Source: Nodosilinea sp. WJT8-NPBG4 (GTDB lineage Bacteria; Cyanobacteriota; Cyanobacteriia; Phormidesmidales; Phormidesmidaceae). From it: a stretch of DNA of 64,000 bases. Where the stretch lies: assembly GCA_019359285.1 (NCBI GenBank), contig JAHHHQ010000041.1, positions 62,001 to 126,000 of the forward strand, given 5' to 3'. Position 1 is the stretch's first letter; each line of letters opens with the position of its first letter. Positions 18,611 through 27,886 of this stretch are shown piece by piece. Made by a program: the position numbers and the translations under genes. The notes under the pieces were generated by a model. The model did no database searches. It was given only the letters and a program-made list of their open reading frames with translations, and had not been told where the DNA came from.

Positions 18611-19189
18611 ATGATCTCCAACTTTGAGCAGAATATTCCAGGGTCAGGATACGGGAGTTCTCTGCACTCCCCTGGATTTTCTGCGGCATCTCGGCCTATG
18701 CGTCCCTACGCCGTTAGCCCAGTGAGTAGCCTGTCAAACCCATTTTTTGAGTCTGGGCTGCTGCTGCCAGAAGACGATGACATTCTGGCTAGAATTCGCG
18801 GCGGCGAACTGTGGGTCGTCAACAGCCGCCGTCGCAACGGTTTAATTATCCACAAAGAGTTTTACACCGAGTTTGCCGGCCCTGGTGCCGCTGTAGGCGG
18901 TGGCCTGGATGCCGACTGCCGAGCTGTGATTCCCCTGGGTAGCCTGTCACTAATTGCTCCCGAGTCGGCCGAGGCCCAGCAAAAAGCCCTCAAAATTCGC
19001 TTGCAGTGGGTGCGGTTAACCCAAAACTTTACCGATAAGCCGGTGCCCATCGATCGCGCCCAGCTTATCCTCGAACAGTTCAAAAGCTACTTTGACCAGA
19101 GCATTGTCGACAACGTGCCCGACGAAGCCTTTGCCCTGCTCGTAGGCGTGCTCCCCTACACCGTTCGCCGCGCTAGAGCCCTGGTGTAG
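18611..19189 (+). CDS. Uncharacterised protein
   Basis: 192 residues; no named family recognised. The N-terminus is Ser/Pro-rich (residues 1-45). After this comes a compact domain beginning FFESGLLLPEDDDILARIRG and ending VLPYTVRRARALV. No signal peptide or membrane segment. ATG 18611 follows GACGGGG. The stop codon TAG (19187-19189) lies within a GTAGGGGCAAATG-type palindromic repeat, so the repeat supplied the present C-terminus. Confidence 0.6.
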   Translation: MISNFEQNIPGSGYGSSLHSPGFSAASRPMRPYAVSPVSSLSNPFFESGLLLPEDDDILARIRGGELWVVNSRRRNGLIIHKEFYTEFAGPGAAVGGGLDADCRAVIPLGSLSLIAPESAEAQQKALKIRLQWVRLTQNFTDKPVPIDRAQLILEQFKSYFDQSIVDNVPDEAFALLVGVLPYTVRRARALV

Positions 19190-19210
19190 GGGCAAATGGC
19201 ATTTGCCTCC
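19186..19210. repeat. GTAGGGGCAAATG palindromic repeat over a stop codon
   Basis: GGCAAATG (19191-19198) and CATTTGCC (19200-19207) are exact arms around one base, preceded by GTAGG. Looser relatives are at 24280-24301 and 37879-37903. Confidence 0.7.
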
Positions 19211-19246
19211 CATTGAGAGTGACAGACAGGATTTCGACGAAGCACC

Positions 19247-20371
19247 CTACAACTGCTGCATATGGGCTAAAGTTCGCTGATTCTCCGCCGGAGTGCCGAT
19301 GGTGATTCTCAGGCCGCCGCCCGTGTGGCGCACCAGCGTTCCCTGCCTGCGTAGACAGTTAAACCAGCGCTCTAGCTCTGCGCTTGGAGATTGGCCAGAG
19401 AGCACTGGCAGTCGCCCGTAGAGAAAGTTGGCGTCGCTGGGCCAGAGATGCAGGGGAGTGTGCTGGGCGATCGCATCCGCCAGTTCCCCCCGCTGCTGCT
19501 GAATCTCGGGCACCACCGCCAGCAGCTCCTGCCGGTGGGCCAGGGCCAGCTGAGCCGCCGCCTGGGTGAGGCTGGGCAAGTTGTAGGGCAAGCGCACCTT
19601 TTCGAGCGCCTGAGTTAACTCTGCATTCGCCACCGTATAGCCCACCCGGTAAGCCGCTAGGCGAAAGGCTTTCGAAAACGTTCTCATCACCACCCAGTTA
19701 GGTCGAGTCAGCACCTCTGCCACGGTCGTTTGCTGGCTGAATTCAAAATAGGCCTCGTCCGCCACGACCAGAATCTCGGGGGGCAGAGATTTGAGCCAGT
19801 CCAATTCGGCGGCGGTGAGGGCATTGCCCGTGGGGGAGTTAGGGTGCACCACAAACACCACTCGCACCGGGGCTCCCTGGGGTTGGTCAATCGCCTGCTG
19901 CGCCGCTGCCAGATCCACCTCAAAGGTGGCTTCGCTGCGGCCTACTGTCACCACCGGAATGCCCAGGGTGCGGGCGAGAATGCCGTACATCGAAAAAGTG
20001 GGGTTGGCCACCAGGACCGAGCCTTCACCGCCGACGCAGGTAGCGATCAGCAGCGAGCGAATCAGTTCGTCAGAGCCATTGCCAATGGAAATGTGAGCGG
20101 CACTAACCGCAGCTCCACTGGCGGATTCGGTGACGTATTGGGCGATCGCGCTCTTCAACGCCCCATGCCCACCGTCGGGGTAGCGGTTGGCGGCGACATC
20201 GTGGTGCAGGTGCCAGGCCAGCTTTTCTTTGAGTGCCTCGGGCAGGTCGTAGGGGCACTCGTTGGTATCAAGAATGTCGAAATTAGCTGGGGACGGGTCG
20301 TCTGCCGACTCAACGTGAGGGGCGTAGGCCGTCAGTTGAACCACCGCCGATCGCAAAAAGGGCAAAGCCAT
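19247..20371 (-). CDS. hisC: Histidinol-phosphate aminotransferase
   Basis: PLP enzyme converting imidazole-acetol phosphate to histidinol phosphate in histidine synthesis. It has the N-terminal [11 protein letters not shown] substrate segment, [11 protein letters not shown], the PxSPTG-type [20 protein letters not shown], and the PLP lysine in [16 protein letters not shown]. 374 residues, normal length. The start at ATG 20371 fits. No other his gene adjoins it, the usual scattered arrangement in cyanobacteria. Confidence 0.92.
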   Translation of the reverse strand: MALPFLRSAVVQLTAYAPHVESADDPSPANFDILDTNECPYDLPEALKEKLAWHLHHDVAANRYPDGGHGALKSAIAQYVTESASGAAVSAAHISIGNGSDELIRSLLIATCVGGEGSVLVANPTFSMYGILARTLGIPVVTVGRSEATFEVDLAAAQQAIDQPQGAPVRVVFVVHPNSPTGNALTAAELDWLKSLPPEILVVADEAYFEFSQQTTVAEVLTRPNWVVMRTFSKAFRLAAYRVGYTVANAELTQALEKVRLPYNLPSLTQAAAQLALAHRQELLAVVPEIQQQRGELADAIAQHTPLHLWPSDANFLYGRLPVLSGQSPSAELERWFNCLRRQGTLVRHTGGGLRITIGTPAENQRTLAHMQQL

Positions 20372-20573
20372 GGAGAACGCAAGTGCAGTAACCCCCCCAT
20401 TATTGCAGAGCCGGTGGGGCGGCTAGGAAGATGGGCATTAGCGGTATACTTTTGCCAACCTGGCTCCCCTAGTGGCGTTTCGTCGGCTGCTTTTGATCCA
20501 GGAGAGTACACTGAGAGGAATAGGCACCTAGCCTATAACCGCTGCAAAATCAAGGCCAGAACCGCAGACCACC

Positions 20574-21656
20574 ATGCTAGACGCACTGATTATCTTTTCA
20601 TTTATCCTGGCCGGGGCGGGCATTGGGTTCTACAGCATTGATCTGCTGCCCCAGCCGATTTTGCAGCAGGTCACCAACATTGAGGCGCTAGGTGCAGTGA
20701 CCGCCGTGTTTGGCGGGCTGATTGGTACCGGCTTGGGCCTGGTGATGCAGACCAGCTACCGCCGCTTAGAAAGCCAGGTTAAAGAACTGCCGCCCGATCG
20801 CATTCTCACCCGCGCTGTGGGTTTGGTGCTGGGCCTGCTGATCGCCAACCTGATGCTGGCGCCGCTGTTTTTGCTGCCCATTCCCTCAGAGTTTGGCTTT
20901 ATTAAGCCGATGACGGCGGTGTTAGGCAGTGTGCTGTTTGCGGTGTCGGGCATGAACCTGGCCGATACCCACGGGCGATCGCTGCTGCGCCTAATCAGCC
21001 CCAGCACGCTGGAATCGACCCTCGTGGCCGAGGGCACCCTCAAGCCCAGCAAAACCAAGGTACTTGACACCAGCTGCATTATTGATGGCCGCATTGAAGG
21101 GCTAATGGAAACGGGCTTTTTGGAGGGGCAGCTGCTGGTGCCTCAGTTTGTGCTGCAAGAGCTTCAGAACGTAGCCGATGCCAGCAATGACCAAAAGCGC
21201 GATCGCGGCCGACGCGGCCTTGATGTGCTCAACCGCATTCGCGAGTCCTACCCCAACCGTCTGCTCATCAACTCCGTTGACTACGACGACATCCCCACGG
21301 TGGATGCCAAGCTGGTGAAGCTGGCCCAGGAACTTAACGCCATGCTGCTTACCAACGACTACAACCTCAACAAAGTCGCCAGCTTTCAAGATGTCGAAGT
21401 CCTCAACATCAATGACCTAGCCCAGGCTATTCGCCCCGCCTATCTGCCCGGTGACGACATTGATCTGAAGATTCTCAAAGAGGGCAAAGAGCCTTCACAG
21501 GGCGTCGGCTACCTCAATGACGGCACCATGGTCGTGGTCGAAGAAGGCCGCGACTACATCGGCGAAGAGCTAGAGGTGGTGGTAACAGGATCACTGCAAA
21601 CCTCCGCTGGACGCATGATTTTTGCCCGCCCTAAGACCTCTATAGTCGCCTCCTAG
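20574..21656 (+). CDS. Membrane PIN-TRAM domain protein (YacL type)
   Basis: 360 residues. Four hydrophobic segments fill the first 145 residues. A PIN nuclease-like domain follows: [12 protein letters not shown] opens it, and later acidic residues lie in DAKLVKLAQ and [11 protein letters not shown]. The last 70 residues form a TRAM RNA-binding domain ([21 protein letters not shown]). This matches the widespread YacL family, likely membrane-bound ribonuclease; target unknown. ATG 20574 is used; TATACT near 20450 could be its -10. Confidence 0.88.
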   Translation: MLDALIIFSFILAGAGIGFYSIDLLPQPILQQVTNIEALGAVTAVFGGLIGTGLGLVMQTSYRRLESQVKELPPDRILTRAVGLVLGLLIANLMLAPLFLLPIPSEFGFIKPMTAVLGSVLFAVSGMNLADTHGRSLLRLISPSTLESTLVAEGTLKPSKTKVLDTSCIIDGRIEGLMETGFLEGQLLVPQFVLQELQNVADASNDQKRDRGRRGLDVLNRIRESYPNRLLINSVDYDDIPTVDAKLVKLAQELNAMLLTNDYNLNKVASFQDVEVLNINDLAQAIRPAYLPGDDIDLKILKEGKEPSQGVGYLNDGTMVVVEEGRDYIGEELEVVVTGSLQTSAGRMIFARPKTSIVAS

Positions 21657-21706
21657 GCCGGACTGCAATAGGGTACGATCAGCATCGGCTATTTATTACC
21701 GTTGCC

Positions 21707-23062
21707 ATGACCGCCCGCATTGAGCTAACCGACGCTGCCTCGCATCAAACCCTGACTCTGGAGTTCCCCGGCGATGGGGTAGCGCTGCGAGGTCGGGTGC
21801 GGGTACCGGGGGATAAGTCAATTTCCCACCGATCGCTAATGCTGGGGGCGATCGCCCAGGGTGAAACCCGCATTCAGGGCCTGCTGCTAGGGGAAGACCC
21901 GCGCAGCACCGCCGCCTGTTTTCAGGCCATGGGCGTCACCATGTCATCACTTGAAGACGAATGGGTGACGGTGCAGGGGGTGGGCCTCGGCAATTTACGA
22001 GAGCCGGCAGACGTGCTCAACGCCGGGAATTCTGGCACCACCCTGCGACTGATGCTGGGACTGCTGGCATCACACCCCGCTCGCTACTTTGCGGTTACAG
22101 GCGACGGTTCGCTGCGATCGCGCCCCATGGATCGCGTCATCAAACCCCTGAGCCTGATGGGCGCAGAGATTTGGGGCCGACAGAACAATCGCCTCGCCCC
22201 CCTAGGGGTGCGGGGGCAATCTCTCAAGCCGATCCACTACCATTCCCCCGTAGCCTCTGCCCAAATCAAGTCCTGCATTTTGCTGGCCGGGCTGATGACC
22301 GAGGGCAGCACCACCGTCACCGAACCCAGTCTGTCGCGCGACCACAGCGAGCGGATGCTGCGAGCTTTTGGGGCCAATATTTCGGTAGACCCCGACACCT
22401 GTAGCGTCACCGTACGCGGACCGGCCACTCTTACCGGCCAGACCGTGGTAGTACCCGGCGACATTAGCTCGGCCGCCTTTTGGCTGGTAGCCGGAGCCAT
22501 TACCCCCGGCTCCGATCTAGTCGTTGAGAACGTGGGTATCAACCCCACTCGCACTGGCATTCTCGATGCGCTAGAGGCGATGGAAGCAGACATTACCTTA
22601 GAAAATCCGCGTGAGGTTACCGGAGAACCCGTGGCCGACCTGCGAGTACGCCACAGCCGCCTCAAGGCCACCACCTTCAGCGGTGATCTGATCCCCCGCA
22701 TGATCGACGAGGTGCCGATTTTGGCGGTGGCGGCCCTGTTTGCCGAGGGCAATACGGTAATCACCGACGCTGCCGAGCTGCGGGTCAAAGAGTGCGATCG
22801 CATCGCCGTCATGGCCAGCCAGCTCACGCAAATCGGTGCCCGCGTCGAAGAACACCCAGACGGACTCACTATCTATGGCGGCACCCCTCTCACGGGGGCC
22901 ATCGTGGATAGTTATACTGATCATCGAGTGGCTATGAGCCTGGCGATCGCCGCCCTACGGGCCAAAGGCTCAATGCAGATACAGCGGGCCGAAGCAGCAG
23001 CAGTTTCCTACCCAAGCTTTACCGCTACCCTGGCTGAGCTTTGCGGATTGAGCGTAGGTTGA
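21707..23062 (+). CDS. aroA: 5-enolpyruvylshikimate-3-phosphate synthase
   Basis: Sixth step of the shikimate pathway, from shikimate-3-phosphate and PEP. Signature segments: [42 protein letters not shown] and the C-terminal [15 protein letters not shown] and [15 protein letters not shown]. 451 residues. [13 protein letters not shown] is closer to class II enzymes (often less glyphosate-sensitive) than to the LFLGNAGT of class I; class is inferred. ATG 21707 is 50 bp after the PIN-TRAM stop. Confidence 0.95.
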   Translation: MTARIELTDAASHQTLTLEFPGDGVALRGRVRVPGDKSISHRSLMLGAIAQGETRIQGLLLGEDPRSTAACFQAMGVTMSSLEDEWVTVQGVGLGNLREPADVLNAGNSGTTLRLMLGLLASHPARYFAVTGDGSLRSRPMDRVIKPLSLMGAEIWGRQNNRLAPLGVRGQSLKPIHYHSPVASAQIKSCILLAGLMTEGSTTVTEPSLSRDHSERMLRAFGANISVDPDTCSVTVRGPATLTGQTVVVPGDISSAAFWLVAGAITPGSDLVVENVGINPTRTGILDALEAMEADITLENPREVTGEPVADLRVRHSRLKATTFSGDLIPRMIDEVPILAVAALFAEGNTVITDAAELRVKECDRIAVMASQLTQIGARVEEHPDGLTIYGGTPLTGAIVDSYTDHRVAMSLAIAALRAKGSMQIQRAEAAAVSYPSFTATLAELCGLSVG

Positions 23063-23159
23063 GCTAAGTTCGAGCCCAAACCATGACTTAGAGCGTTACC
23101 CTGGGCACACTCTAAGCAAGCCCAAGAGGCAATTTTGGGGCTCGACGTTCCAGCAACCG

Positions 23160-23618
23160 ATGTGGCAACCGTTGAAAAACTTTGTCAATAGCCTTACCAC
23201 TTACATGGCCCTCAGCCCCGACATGGTCGCCCGACAACGGGTGAACCAGTGGCTGCGATCGCGCCCGTGCCTCACCTGCGACGAGTGGTACCGCTACCAT
23301 TGGACCCCGCCAGCAGTGCGTCGGCCCCTGCCCAAACCGCTGATTGACTTTATCTACCAGCAGCTAACCGACTACTCCGGCCTCGAGATCGGTCGCGTCA
23401 AGCCCAGCGATCATCTGGTTGAAGATCTGTCGTTTCCAGCGGTGTGCTGGTTTGACTGGAGCCTCACCCTCTGTGAAGATTTCTACGAAACTTTTGGCCT
23501 CGATATCAGCGAGCACTTCGACGAAACTCAGCTGTTCACCTGCGCTGATTTGGTGAACTTTTTAGAGCAGCAGTTGGAGAGTCGCAAAGATGAAGAGATG
23601 AGGGAGATAGGAGGATGA
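23160..23618 (+). CDS. ACP-like uncharacterised protein
   Basis: 152 residues. Residues 60-140 have the pattern of an acyl-carrier-protein fold: VKPSDHLVEDL, an aromatic-rich helix, then FYETFGLDISEHFDETQLFT and DLVNFLEQQLE. The phosphopantetheine-bearing DSL serine is absent; the corresponding helix reads VCWFDWSLTL. It resembles DUF1493-type ACP-like proteins. The N-terminus has Cys37 and Cys40 (PCLTC). Function unknown. ATG 23160 used. The final codons run into a GA-rich repeat, so the C-terminus (RKDEEMREIGG) is repeat-derived. Confidence 0.6.
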   Translation: MWQPLKNFVNSLTTYMALSPDMVARQRVNQWLRSRPCLTCDEWYRYHWTPPAVRRPLPKPLIDFIYQQLTDYSGLEIGRVKPSDHLVEDLSFPAVCWFDWSLTLCEDFYETFGLDISEHFDETQLFTCADLVNFLEQQLESRKDEEMREIGG

Positions 23619-23722
23619 GGGAGATGAGGGAGTGTTTGGGATATCTGCCTTTTACTCGGGCTCTCTCCCCTTATCTTCCCCATCTCCCCACCTTCCCCAT
23701 CTCCTGATCTCCCCGCCAGCGG
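23588..23722. repeat. GA/CT-rich inverted repeat element
   Basis: A GATGAGGGAGAT-rich left part is mirrored by CTTCCCCATCTCCCC-like runs on the right, giving a long imperfect hairpin. A second element of the same style lies at 30238-30343. Confidence 0.65.
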
Positions 23723-23784
23723 TTTGAATTAAAGTGAAAGGGGTAGCCTACAACGCGCCGTCGAGATAGGCGTAAGGATTTCCT

Positions 23785-24243
23785 ATGAGTTTGAAAGATC
23801 GCATCAGCGACGACATCAAAACCGCCATGAAGGCCAAAGAGAAGGTGCGCCTAGAGACGGTTCGCAGCATTAAAAAAGTGATTCTCGAAAAAGAGTCTCT
23901 GGTGCGCCCCAGTGGACAAGATGAGCTCACCGCCGATCAAGAACTAGAGGTGCTGACCCAGCTGGCTAAACAGCGCAAAGACTCCATCGAGCAGTATCAA
24001 AAAGCCGGCCGTGATGAGCTGGCTGCCCAGGAAGCTGAAGAACTAGCCATTATTGAAGAATATCTGCCCCAGCAGCTCAGCGATGCCGAAGTCGAAGCCG
24101 TCATTGACGATCTGATCGCCCAGACCGGGGCCTCGTTGCCCAAAAATATGGGTAAAGTGATGGGGCCAGCCATGCAGCAGCTCAAAGGCCGCGCCGATGG
24201 TGGGAAGGTGCAGGCTCTGGTTAAGGCTAAACTAGCGGGCTAG
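23785..24243 (+). CDS. yqeY: GatB/YqeY domain protein
   Basis: 152 residues covering the whole YqeY family: MSLKDRISDDIKTAMKAKEK, IIEEYLPQQLSDAEVEAVID and PKNMGKVMGPAMQQLKGRADG. The C-terminal half is the tRNA-binding domain also found at the end of GatB amidotransferase subunits. The cellular role is not established in the family; links to tRNA metabolism are inferred. Good start at ATG 23785. Confidence 0.9.
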   Translation: MSLKDRISDDIKTAMKAKEKVRLETVRSIKKVILEKESLVRPSGQDELTADQELEVLTQLAKQRKDSIEQYQKAGRDELAAQEAEELAIIEEYLPQQLSDAEVEAVIDDLIAQTGASLPKNMGKVMGPAMQQLKGRADGGKVQALVKAKLAG

Positions 24244-24337
24244 AACCGAGTTCAAAACTTTCAATACCTAAGTTCATTGGGACAAATGGCGATTGCTCCC
24301 ACAAGATCTAGCCATCACCAGACCTGTTAAAACACTT

Positions 24338-24361
24338 TGCATCACCTTTCGGGGTGATGTC
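24338..24361. terminator. Hairpin between convergent genes
   Basis: CATCACC and GGTGATG pair around a short loop, just outside the stop of the leftward gene at 24361 and downstream of yqeY. T-runs are weak on both sides, so it may be a bidirectional terminator of modest strength. Confidence 0.45.
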
Positions 24362-24930
24362 TACACAGTGGGCTGATGGTTTTGGCTTTGCAGCTTATAG
24401 CGCAGCTCGGCCAGATAGTCGTCGTCACCAATCAGGTGCTCGTTGTAGTTGCGCTGCCACACCGACTGCCCCAGTTGGTTAAGCCGCAAATTGATGCGCT
24501 TGGCCGCTACCGCTTTAAAGCTGGCAATAAATGACGACAGCAGCCAGGGCTTTTGGCCTTCGTGGATGCCGGTTAGCCCGACGCCAACCGTGGCTGGCGC
24601 CTGCAAAAAGACAATGCTTTGCAGGCTAGTGGGGGTAATTGTCCAGACATCAAGGTCGACGCCTTTGCGGTTGGCGGCAGATCGGACCCACTCGTCAGCC
24701 ACGATCAGGCCGCAGTCGTTGAGGCACAGCTGGCCTTGTCTGTAGTCGCCCAGTAGCGGCTGCTGCTGAAAGGTCGAAAGCCTAATCAGATAAGGTTTAG
24801 GCGCAGCGGAATGAGTCAAAATATTTGCCCTCGAAGCAACTGTGGCGTAGGCGTTATTGCGTAGACTCATCAGCGCCAAACCATGAAAGCACCAGTACTC
24901 TAAGTCTTCCCAACTAACTCGAGCCAGCAT
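24361..24930 (-). CDS. RAYT/IS200-like transposase homologue lacking HUH
   Basis: 189 residues. The second half matches REP-associated tyrosine transposases: LLSSFIASFKAVAAKRIN, then VWQRNYNEHLIGDDDYLAEL, which retains the Tyr position (Tyr162). At the place where the family has its metal-binding MPNHVH motif, this protein reads TPTSLQ (99-104), so the HUH site is gone. An intact 189-residue frame with a lost catalytic site suggests domestication, not decay. ATG 24930 is used; the frame could begin later at ATG 24870. It lies 39 bp after the phycobilisome-like gene in the same direction. Confidence 0.65.
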   Translation of the reverse strand: MLARVSWEDLEYWCFHGLALMSLRNNAYATVASRANILTHSAAPKPYLIRLSTFQQQPLLGDYRQGQLCLNDCGLIVADEWVRSAANRKGVDLDVWTITPTSLQSIVFLQAPATVGVGLTGIHEGQKPWLLSSFIASFKAVAAKRINLRLNQLGQSVWQRNYNEHLIGDDDYLAELRYKLQSQNHQPTV

Positions 24931-24969
24931 CAACGTTGGGAATGAAGTTCTGGTGTTGTTGCGGCTGGT

Positions 24970-25437
24970 CTATAGGCCATCGCTCAAAGCTTGGATGAGC
25001 TTGTCTAAATAGCTGATGATGAGCTGAGCTGAAGCCTCGGGTAAGGCAGCCAGAACTTGAGCTTGCAGGCTGCGGTAGGCGGCGATCGCAGAGTCCTGTT
25101 TGTGCAGGGCGCGGGTAATATTCTGCATCCACATCACATACTCTTCCATAAAGCCGTCGGGGTCATCAAGCAAAACGGCTTTAGCAATGCACTCTAGGGT
25201 GTAGAGCATGTCGCGCTGGCATTTGGCTCCGTGGACTTGCACCACCTCGCGGGAGGAACCCGCCATGAGCTGGCGCAGGGCGTTGAGCACCAGGGTTTCA
25301 CCGTCTGCTCTCAAGCGGGTATAGGTCTTAAAACGCGTATCAAAGGACGCCACAAACTGGGCTAGGGGCCGTAGTTCTGAATCGCTTAGGTAGCGACCGT
25401 CAGACTCCCGAATGGAGTTGAGCAGAGTGTGGTTCAT
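24970..25437 (-). CDS. Phycobilisome-family globin-like protein
   Basis: 155 residues from ATG 25437. It matches the phycobiliprotein fold in outline: ESDGRYLSDSELRPLAQFVA at the N-terminus, then AKCQRDMLYTLECIAKAVLL, where the Cys is at the usual bilin-attachment place next to RD and a Tyr. The rest is divergent from ApcA/B and CpcA/B. It resembles isolated phycobilisome-domain proteins annotated in cyanobacteria; it may be an accessory or sensory globin and not an antenna subunit. There is no linker or lyase gene nearby. Confidence 0.7.
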   Translation of the reverse strand: MNHTLLNSIRESDGRYLSDSELRPLAQFVASFDTRFKTYTRLRADGETLVLNALRQLMAGSSREVVQVHGAKCQRDMLYTLECIAKAVLLDDPDGFMEEYVMWMQNITRALHKQDSAIAAYRSLQAQVLAALPEASAQLIISYLDKLIQALSDGL

Positions 25438-25543
25438 AGCCGGGGGGAAGTGCGTTGACCCAAACAAATATCGCCCTAAGCTGCTCCCAAAGTTGCAAAA
25501 GGTAACAATTGGAAACGGTTAGAGAAAGCAGGCTGTGCTGACG

Positions 25544-27628
25544 TCAATTATTCTTTTCAGGTGGATCTGGCTGGTTAATAATGTCGTTGATGACGTTATC
25601 AACTGCCACGGTGAGGCGGTAGGGAATGACATTTTCTGATTGAGACACCACCACAATCTCGTAGTAGCCTGACTGGGGCAGCTCTCCAGCCCAGGTGTTT
25701 TGCTCGGCATCGGCCAGAATATGGGGCAGCTCGTCGGTGGGCACCGGCACGTAGAGCGAGAGGCGGGTGCTCTCCGGGGGGGCTTGCAGATTTAGACGCA
25801 GCAACTGCTGAGCGGTGAGATTGACAACATAGATCTGGCCGTGGCCAGGGCTGAGGTTGCCTTCCTGCTGCTGGTTGAAGGTGCCCTGCTCAAAGGTAAC
25901 TTCGGTCAGGTTTTCGCCATTTTCCATGGCGTTGACTTGGTCCTGGGCCAGAGCAAACCAGATTTGGTCGACGGCAGTTTCGACAAAGCCCTCTCTTGCC
26001 CGCCCCGGAAATAGCTGGCTAAAACGGGCGTCAGCCAGATCGTAGAGGGCGTTGCTGCTGACGTAGAGGGCGTTGACCTGGCTCTTCCAGCGATCGCTGT
26101 CGGTAGGGTTGTAGCGGCCTAGCTTGCTGCGGGCGTCGGTACTGAGGTTGGCTTCGATCAGGTCTAGATTGTCGGCGGCGATCGCATCCCACGCCGCCCG
26201 CAGGGGCTCATCTTGGGGCTGATCGGTGAGCTGGGTGCCCTGGCGATCGGGGTTTTGCTCATAAAATAGCTGGTCAGTCAGGCTGGTGACGTAGGACCAA
26301 TCAACGTTGAGCGTGACGGCGCGATCGCGCAGGGCCTGTTTGCGATCGCGCTCGGCCTCACTGAGGTTGGGATTGCTGGCATCACTGCCGCCAGGCGAAA
26401 CAACTTCAGAGCCATTCCCTTCCGACTGGTTCAAGGGGTCTAGCCACCACCACAGCCCTCCGGCGACTCCCACCATAACCAGCAACCCAGCCAGGGCGGG
26501 CCAGCACCCCGACGATGTTTTTTGCACCGGCACCGCCCTAGGCGGTGGCGCTACGGTAGCCGTGGGGTCGTGGGCCATGGGTGGCGCGTAGGGAGCCGCC
26601 GGGGCGATCGCCACCGTAGGCGCTGGCCTCGGTGGTTCAGGCTGGGGCGGTGGCACCGTGGGCTGCATGCGAATGGGCATGGGCTGCGACCAGGACACTG
26701 AGAGCGCGTTGGGGTGGGCTAGGTTGAGGGCAGCCATCGCCTGTCCAGCAGACTGGTAGCGATCGCCCGGCTCGTGAGCCACCAGCTGAGTCAGCACCTG
26801 GCTCAGGGTAGCCGATAGCTCGACCTGCTCTGGCCAAACCCAGCGATCGCGGCGGTCGTCGTAGAGGGCGTCGGGGTCTTTGCCCGTCAGCAGCACCAGG
26901 GTCGTCATGCCTAGAGCGTAGAGGTCGGTAGCCGGACTCACCTGGCCCGATTCAAGCTGTTCTTCGGGGGCATAGCCCACGGTGCCCAGGCAGGTGATAG
27001 TGCCATCGGCGGACTGGTAGGGCTGAGCTACCCCTAGCTGATGGCGCACATTCACCACCAGCTGCTTCACACCGCCAAAGTCGATCAGCACCGGGCGACC
27101 ATCGGCATTGCGCTGAATCAAGTTGTCGGGCGAAATATTGCGATGCACGATGCCTATGCTGTGCAGGTATTGCAGCAGCGGCAGCGTTTGCATTAGAAAC
27201 TGCACCCCCTCCGCTTCGCTAAAGCTCTCGCCGACGGCGCGACGGCGATCGAGCAGTTCCTGGTAGGTAGGACCTTCAACGTAGTCTTGGACCAAAAACA
27301 ACCGTCCCTGATCCCGTAGCAGCTCACGAAACCGAGGCACCTGGGGATGGTTGATCTGATAGAGAATGCTGGCCTCGCGCTCAAACAGAGTTTGGGCTTT
27401 ATCCAAGGCCAGCTTGCCTGGCACCTGGGGGTTAAACTCCTTCAGCACGCAGAGTTCTTGAAATCGGTGGGTGTCTTCGGCTAGGTAAGTATCGCCAAAG
27501 CTGCCCCGACTGAGCTGCCGCAGCACCCGGTAGTGACCTCCGAGCAATCGTTCTCCCTGTCCTGCTTCAGCCATAGGTGCGTACTGCTGAATCCAGCTAT
27601 CTAGTGTTGCGTTCGATGCATTTGTCAC
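25544..27628 (-). CDS. Membrane Ser/Thr protein kinase, HRN variant
   Basis: 694 residues. N-terminal kinase domain (30-300): glycine loop RQLSRGSFGDTYLA, ATP lysine in CVLKEF (Lys63), Glu in FEREAS, DFG in VLIDFGG (Asp183). The catalytic loop reads IVHRNISPDNL, with Asn164 where Asp is expected. A Pro-rich linker leads to one membrane span (LAGLLVMVGVAGGLWWWL) and a periplasmic domain of about 280 residues without named homologues. Architecture is that of a receptor-like Hanks kinase. Activity could be weak or absent because of HRN. GTG 27628 is used; ATG at residue 19 is an alternative. Confidence 0.88.
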   Translation of the reverse strand: MTNASNATLDSWIQQYAPMAEAGQGERLLGGHYRVLRQLSRGSFGDTYLAEDTHRFQELCVLKEFNPQVPGKLALDKAQTLFEREASILYQINHPQVPRFRELLRDQGRLFLVQDYVEGPTYQELLDRRRAVGESFSEAEGVQFLMQTLPLLQYLHSIGIVHRNISPDNLIQRNADGRPVLIDFGGVKQLVVNVRHQLGVAQPYQSADGTITCLGTVGYAPEEQLESGQVSPATDLYALGMTTLVLLTGKDPDALYDDRRDRWVWPEQVELSATLSQVLTQLVAHEPGDRYQSAGQAMAALNLAHPNALSVSWSQPMPIRMQPTVPPPQPEPPRPAPTVAIAPAAPYAPPMAHDPTATVAPPPRAVPVQKTSSGCWPALAGLLVMVGVAGGLWWWLDPLNQSEGNGSEVVSPGGSDASNPNLSEAERDRKQALRDRAVTLNVDWSYVTSLTDQLFYEQNPDRQGTQLTDQPQDEPLRAAWDAIAADNLDLIEANLSTDARSKLGRYNPTDSDRWKSQVNALYVSSNALYDLADARFSQLFPGRAREGFVETAVDQIWFALAQDQVNAMENGENLTEVTFEQGTFNQQQEGNLSPGHGQIYVVNLTAQQLLRLNLQAPPESTRLSLYVPVPTDELPHILADAEQNTWAGELPQSGYYEIVVVSQSENVIPYRLTVAVDNVINDIINQPDPPEKNN

Positions 27629-27720
27629 AGATTAGCGCAATCCCGCACTATTTCTGTGAACAGCTCAAGCGGGTCCCCCCTGGCACGGCTGGACGGGGAA
27701 ATAGCCCAGGCCCCAATACA

Positions 27721-27754
27721 AAAAGACCCCTGAGTTAGCTATCCTCAGGGGTCC
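27721..27754 (-). terminator. Minus-strand terminator between divergent genes
   Basis: GACCCCTGAG (27726-27735) and CTCAGGGGTC (27745-27754) are exact arms. On the minus strand the hairpin is followed by TTTTTG (27725-27720). No leftward gene ends here, so it would stop a transcript starting within 27755-27886 going left, about 95 bp before the kinase start. Confidence 0.75.
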
Positions 27755-27886
27755 GAATCAGGGTGCATCTACCGCTCCAATCTTCTAGAGCGATCGCTAA
27801 ATTCCGGTGAAATACCTAGAGTTCACGGTTACTTGAAACAAAGTGGCTATGATCCAGTGACTGTGTGAATTGTTGACGTTTGCCCT

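Noticed and set aside
18429..18689. Minus-strand frame of 86 residues
   Set aside because: Lies across the leader and start of the plus-strand gene at 18611; no recognisable features.
19730..20641. Plus-strand frame of 303 residues
   Set aside because: Antisense to hisC, which has all its catalytic motifs.
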